From an uncultured archaeon (GTDB lineage Archaea; Halobacteriota; Methanosarcinia; Methanotrichales; Methanotrichaceae), in assembly GCA_902385025.1 (NCBI GenBank), contig CABMDX010000240.1, positions 1 to 9,157 on the forward strand: 9,157 bases of DNA, written 5' to 3'. Positions 5,071 to 9,157 of this stretch are shown piece by piece. A program made the translations under genes and the position numbers. The notes beneath the pieces were generated by a model. The model did not search any database, was not told the origin of the DNA, and saw only the letters and a list, made by a program, of their open reading frames with translations. How positions within the stretch are numbered: position 1 is the stretch's first letter; every line of letters begins with the position of its first letter.

Positions 5071-8000
5071 ATGGATATACAAAAGCTGAAAGACACAATC
5101 AAGGAGGGAGTAACTGAGGATAAGTCTAAGTTTGTGCTAACGACAAAAACACTTGAGTCCGCTGCAATTAACAGTCTTTCTGATGATTATTTTCCCGAAA
5201 ATATCCTGCAGCTAGACCTGAGAAATATTCAAAATCCCGTTGTAGAGCCGCCAGATGGCAGGAGTATTATCATTAATGGAATAGGATTGGACGCTCCCAT
5301 TAGGGGGATGGCAGTTGAAGCTTGTTTCTATTTGCAGGGAGATGAAGCCGCCATCAGACTTACTGCAGCATGCAATGCCGATTGGAAAATGCAGGCATCA
5401 TTTCCAATATTCAGAGATACTCTGGCAGAAGAAATCGCCTTTTGCCAGACTCCGCAAGCTAAATTGTATCTTTCTTCGCACAATAATAGTCAATGCGCCA
5501 ACGATCCGCTTGTAGGCATGTTCTTTGAAGGTGCTATTGACCTGGATTCAACGACTGGAGGGCTATCAAGCTTTCTAGGACTCCAGAATATTCAGGTAAA
5601 AGGCCCCATCGTAATGAAGGAAAAAGCTTCAAAATTTTGTGGCATAAATTTGCAGGGGAGCGAAATAACCGGCGTAGACCTGGGATTTGCCAAGGACTGC
5701 AAGATTGGTTTCAGTATCGGTAGTAGTCTTTTTGCGGATATACCAGATGAAGAAGATGCTGCAGTTCCATACATTGAACTGGATGCAGAAATTCCATTCA
5801 ACGCCCAGGGAAAGCAGCATACTATTCCAGTATCAGTGAAGATCACGAGCTTCGACTCAGACATCAGGTTTGCAGCAAACATTAGTGATGCTATTTCCGC
5901 AGGGCTTGATGAGTTAAAGGCTCTTACAAATAATGTCGGTTTAGACGGCCTAATTCCGCCAAATTTTGACTTGGGAAATTTTATAAAGATTGCGGATCTT
6001 TATTTTGATTACGATCTTAAGGACAATAATGTCAGCTATATTGGTATAGGCCTTCAGAGTGCTAAGAGCTGGAGTTTAGACATTGGAGGTCAAAAATATC
6101 TAACTGTTCAGAAATTAGGGCTTGATTTTAGGCTGAACGATCCATTCGGGATAAGAAAACCATATATGTTTGTGGGTGGGGAGATCCTTATCCCTGGTTC
6201 AGGGCCTGCGATTGCTGAAGAAGGGATAATTGTCATCAGCGCCGATTATCCAAATTGGAATGTGCGTGGGTATTTAAAGGATGGCTCTATTCTGGCGATC
6301 GGAGAACTTGCTGGAGTTCTCGTTAACGATAGCGCAGAATTTCCAAAACTTTATGTTGATATATTGAGTTTTGATTTATATCCAAATGGATATACATTTA
6401 ATGTCAGCCTGAAGGATTGCTGGATATTCAAACAGGATACAGATATAATATTTGCAATTGAAGAGGTAGGCTGCTTTTTTGGCTACGACAAGACAGATGG
6501 ATTGAAAGTCAATCTCAGGGGCTCATTTATTGTAGCTGGAATTGATATTTTTATTACAGCCAGCTATGAATCTATGAATGGACAAGGCTGGGAGTTTTCT
6601 GGAGTGACTGGGCCTGGGCAGCAAATTCCCATAGGACGCCTCATCAACGACCTAGTCCATTATTTTGGCGATGTAGATCTGCCGAAGCCACTGAGTGATA
6701 TGACGATTGATAATCTGAGCGTGAAATTTAACACTCATGCAATAAATTTCGCATTTTCATGTGAGGGTATAATACCCATTGACGATAAAAAAGAGCTGGA
6801 TATTAAACTTGATATTCTATTTGACAAAAAAGATAAAAATTATTTACTCTCCATGACTGGTTGCTTTAAGATCGGGGAATATGAGTTTGATATCGATTTT
6901 GAGCATTCAAAGGGTTTAAATTACTTAGTAGCAATCTTTAACCCGGATCATGCATGCACCTTGAAGCTTAAAGATATTATCTCAAAAATATGGGTTGATG
7001 CAGATGAGATAATACCCGAAAGCCTTGAAATTAAACTTGAAGATGTTTTCTTCGTATTGGCCAGCGAAAAAGATGCCTCAGGTACCAGTGGCACAAAGGT
7101 ACTGTTTGGAGTTGACGTTGGCACTCAATTCGATCTATCGGAAGTGGATGTCATCGGCTCTCTTTTCCAAAAAGGAACTGACATAGGGATAGATGACCTG
7201 CAAGCCTTAATCGTTACAAAGCCTGTTAGTGTAGCATTATTAAAGAGCTTAAATAATACGTTATCCAAATTATCTGAAAACAAATTTAAGATATTACCTA
7301 ATGAACTAAGCAAACCCGGTTTGTACATCACTTCGATATTCAATATTGCTGGATTCAAGCCACAAATTGAGCTTCCAATCGTAAAGAAGTCACCACCGGA
7401 AAAGGATAAGCTTGCTCTTGTCCCTGTCACCAATGCAGCCAATAAAGCCGAAAACGTTCACTGGTGCTCAATAAACAAGACAATTGGCCCGATTCAGTTG
7501 CGCAGGATTGGCATTGGACTTGATGGAAAAATAACAAAATTTGAGATTGATGTTAGTCTGGTTACCACCAGTCTTGAGATAGATCTCCTGGGACTGTGGA
7601 TTGGCATAGATATAAGCGCCCGCGAGCTATCGTCCTTTGGAATACATGGTCTTGACGTTTCATATCATCAAGAGCCAATCCTCTTTAACGGCGGTTTGCT
7701 TTATGTTGAAAATCCAATAGAAGGATATAAATGGGAGATCAATGGGCAGTTGATTGTAAAATACAACAAGTACGGGTTTTTTGCCAGTGCATCCTATGCT
7801 CAGCCCATAAATAATGCAAAAATGTCTTCCCTATTTGCCTTTTTGATGGTTTCAGCCCCAATCGGAGGCCCACCATACCTGTATATCAGCGGGTTAGCAG
7901 GAGGCTTTGGCTTTAATCGTAGCCTCATTATTCCAAAAATCAACCAACTGAGCGAGTTCCCGCTGGTACAGGGGGCATTGGGTACTGGTGATCTCAAAAG

Positions 8001-9157
8001 CAGTATGAAGGCCGATGAGGCCCTGCAAAAGATGGATGCATACATACCGCCAAAGGAATCTGATTACTGGCTGGCCGTAGGTATAGCTGTAGGCTCATGT
8101 CATATTATAAATGCCTTTGTCATGGTTGCCGGCGTCTTTGGAACAGATTTTGACCTCGCCATCATCGGAATTGCAACTGCAGACGTGCCCACAAATGAAT
8201 CATCGAGGTCAATTGCCCACTTGGAGCTGGCAATTCTTGGCAATTTTAATCCAATGCACGGTTCAATAGAAATTACCGGAGCATTGACGAATAATTCCTA
8301 TGTATTTTCACCTCAATGCAAAATCACCGGTGGTTTTGCCTATTGTATTTGGCTAGAAAAAGGCGATTTTGTAGTCAGTGTGGGTGGTTATTCCAGCGGA
8401 TTCAAGAAACCCGATCATTATCCCGCATTAAGCCGATTGGGAATTAACTGGCAAATCTCTTCTAATTTGATTATGAAGGGCGGAGCCTACTATGCCTTTA
8501 CACCCTCATGTGCAATGGCCGGAGGAGAATTATCTCTTAATTTTAATCTGGACTCAATACATGCATGGCTTAATGCAAATGCAGACCTCCTGATGGAATG
8601 GCTGCCATTTCATTATGATGTCTCGATCGGAATTACCATCGGCGTATCTGTAGCCATAAATGTGTGGTTTGTGCATAAAACGATTAGTCTCGAGCTTGGA
8701 GCAGATCTGCATATATGGGGACCGAAATTTGCGGGAGAGGTCAAGGTAAACCTTTGGATCGTCTCTTTTACCATTCCATTTGGCGAAAATAATAACAATA
8801 AACCTCCGAAGCTCAATTGGGACGATTTCAAAAAGGCATTTTTGTCGGGCAATGGTAATATGCCTCACAACATCGAAGGCGCTGGGGAATTATCATCTAA
8901 CATCAATAATGTGAATATTACGGAAGGCTTGATAGGAGGAGTTCGCAATCAGGATGGAAATAAAGAATACTGGATAGTAAGTACGAATAAATTTGTCTTA
9001 GAGACCAGTTCAACTGTACCGTCTACTCATATCTTCTTAATAGGAAAAGATCAAGATAAAAAAGCGGTTAATTTGGATGGTCTTAATACTTCAATCGGCG
9101 TTAGACCAATGGGAAAAGGACAAATCTATTCCGAACACGTAGTCTCAATCTCTAAAA
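5071..9157 (+). CDS. Giant beta-rich DUF6603-family protein, 3' end off window
   Basis: The frame from ATG 5071 is open to the window end (1362 codons plus one base). The start is 17 bases after the MBL stop, with only a weak G-run (5059-5064) as ribosome site, which suggests translational coupling. There is no signal peptide (MDIQKLKDTIKEGV) and no true membrane helix. Alternating hydrophobic/polar residues indicate stacked beta-strands throughout. Residues 1-330 are a distinct N-terminal part. About 396-728 carries tandem repeats of about 111 residues. About 850-1240 is the core I recognise as DUF6603, from remembered homologues in bacteria and fungi. Its landmarks are GGFGFNR (944-950) with FPLV (963-966), YWLAVGI (from 999), HYPALSRLG and W1127, YYAFTPSC (from 1140), WLPFHYD (1177-1183), ADLHIWGP (from 1212) and FTIPFG (1233-1238). 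A further domain follows. The biochemical function of the family is, as far as I know, undetermined. Cysteines are frequent, which fits a cytoplasmic location in an anaerobe. Confidence 0.87.
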   Translation, partial: MDIQKLKDTIKEGVTEDKSKFVLTTKTLESAAINSLSDDYFPENILQLDLRNIQNPVVEPPDGRSIIINGIGLDAPIRGMAVEACFYLQGDEAAIRLTAACNADWKMQASFPIFRDTLAEEIAFCQTPQAKLYLSSHNNSQCANDPLVGMFFEGAIDLDSTTGGLSSFLGLQNIQVKGPIVMKEKASKFCGINLQGSEITGVDLGFAKDCKIGFSIGSSLFADIPDEEDAAVPYIELDAEIPFNAQGKQHTIPVSVKITSFDSDIRFAANISDAISAGLDELKALTNNVGLDGLIPPNFDLGNFIKIADLYFDYDLKDNNVSYIGIGLQSAKSWSLDIGGQKYLTVQKLGLDFRLNDPFGIRKPYMFVGGEILIPGSGPAIAEEGIIVISADYPNWNVRGYLKDGSILAIGELAGVLVNDSAEFPKLYVDILSFDLYPNGYTFNVSLKDCWIFKQDTDIIFAIEEVGCFFGYDKTDGLKVNLRGSFIVAGIDIFITASYESMNGQGWEFSGVTGPGQQIPIGRLINDLVHYFGDVDLPKPLSDMTIDNLSVKFNTHAINFAFSCEGIIPIDDKKELDIKLDILFDKKDKNYLLSMTGCFKIGEYEFDIDFEHSKGLNYLVAIFNPDHACTLKLKDIISKIWVDADEIIPESLEIKLEDVFFVLASEKDASGTSGTKVLFGVDVGTQFDLSEVDVIGSLFQKGTDIGIDDLQALIVTKPVSVALLKSLNNTLSKLSENKFKILPNELSKPGLYITSIFNIAGFKPQIELPIVKKSPPEKDKLALVPVTNAANKAENVHWCSINKTIGPIQLRRIGIGLDGKITKFEIDVSLVTTSLEIDLLGLWIGIDISARELSSFGIHGLDVSYHQEPILFNGGLLYVENPIEGYKWEINGQLIVKYNKYGFFASASYAQPINNAKMSSLFAFLMVSAPIGGPPYLYISGLAGGFGFNRSLIIPKINQLSEFPLVQGALGTGDLKSSMKADEALQKMDAYIPPKESDYWLAVGIAVGSCHIINAFVMVAGVFGTDFDLAIIGIATADVPTNESSRSIAHLELAILGNFNPMHGSIEITGALTNNSYVFSPQCKITGGFAYCIWLEKGDFVVSVGGYSSGFKKPDHYPALSRLGINWQISSNLIMKGGAYYAFTPSCAMAGGELSLNFNLDSIHAWLNANADLLMEWLPFHYDVSIGITIGVSVAINVWFVHKTISLELGADLHIWGPKFAGEVKVNLWIVSFTIPFGENNNNKPPKLNWDDFKKAFLSGNGNMPHNIEGAGELSSNINNVNITEGLIGGVRNQDGNKEYWIVSTNKFVLETSSTVPSTHIFLIGKDQDKKAVNLDGLNTSIGVRPMGKGQIYSEHVVSISK
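6256..7254 (+). repeat. Three tandem protein modules of about 111 residues inside the DUF6603 protein
   Basis: Aromatic landmarks W396, W507 and Y618 are spaced exactly 111 residues apart. Further shared points are IGEL at 410-413 versus IGRL at 521-524 (versus LKLKD near 633), and a Pro before a strand at P425, P538 and P649. A G-x-F strand turn falls at G484 and G597. Sequence identity between copies is low, so this is an old structural repeat and not a recent DNA duplication. The second half of the third copy is degenerate. Confidence 0.5.

Noticed and set aside
7125..7442. Minus-strand frame of 105 codons, and similar ones at 5592-5882, 7800-8045 and 8554-8868
   Set aside because: All lie opposite the open DUF6603 frame with its conserved motifs and have no independent support.
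8065..8190. Hydrophobic stretch in the giant protein that could be read as a membrane helix
   Set aside because: It coincides with the conserved YWLAVGI block of DUF6603, is broken by Gly, Cys, His and Asp, and fits beta-strands better.

Overview
The window looks like part of the chromosome of an anaerobic, probably methanogenic archaeon. The Methanosarcinales (Methanothrix or Methanosarcina type) fit best. This rests on a small one-subunit siroheme sulfite reductase of the kind known from methanogens, an oxygen-sensitive radical-SAM maturase, T-run rather than GC-hairpin gene ends, and AT-rich leaders carrying AGGAG ribosome sites. No rRNA or tRNA is present, so the taxonomic call is an inference.

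Left part (1-3400). On the minus strand, 1-1200 encodes a nearly complete anaerobic sulfatase-maturating enzyme (radical SAM plus SPASM). Its start is inside the window and its stop lies off the left edge. No sulfatase gene is present. A roughly 460-base stretch without a convincing gene follows. On the plus strand come a short exported protein of unknown function (1662-2087), a stem-loop with T-runs, and a 234-residue siroheme/4Fe-4S sulfite reductase (2260-2964). After that is a small orphan reading frame (3085-3402) whose end looks frameshifted.

Middle (3403-3820). This is a strikingly AT-rich, gene-free spacer with a perfect 7-bp hairpin, TATA-like tracts and a strong AGGAG site just before the next gene. 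Hand-counted 60-base lines in the left part run about 45-63% GC. Those from the spacer rightward run about 27-43%, so a composition change falls here.

Right part (3821-9157). A two-gene plus-strand operon fills the rest. The first gene encodes a soluble ComEC/Rec2-like metallo-beta-lactamase-fold hydrolase (410 aa) with an intact metal site and no membrane segments. Seventeen bases after its stop begins a giant protein (more than 1362 residues, running off the right edge). It is beta-rich, has no signal peptide, carries tandem modules of about 111 residues in the middle, and has a C-terminal core that I recognise as the DUF6603 family. This pair, a soluble MBL hydrolase with a giant DUF6603 protein on an AT-rich and possibly acquired segment, is the best candidate here for an undescribed system. 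Its function cannot be read from the sequence.
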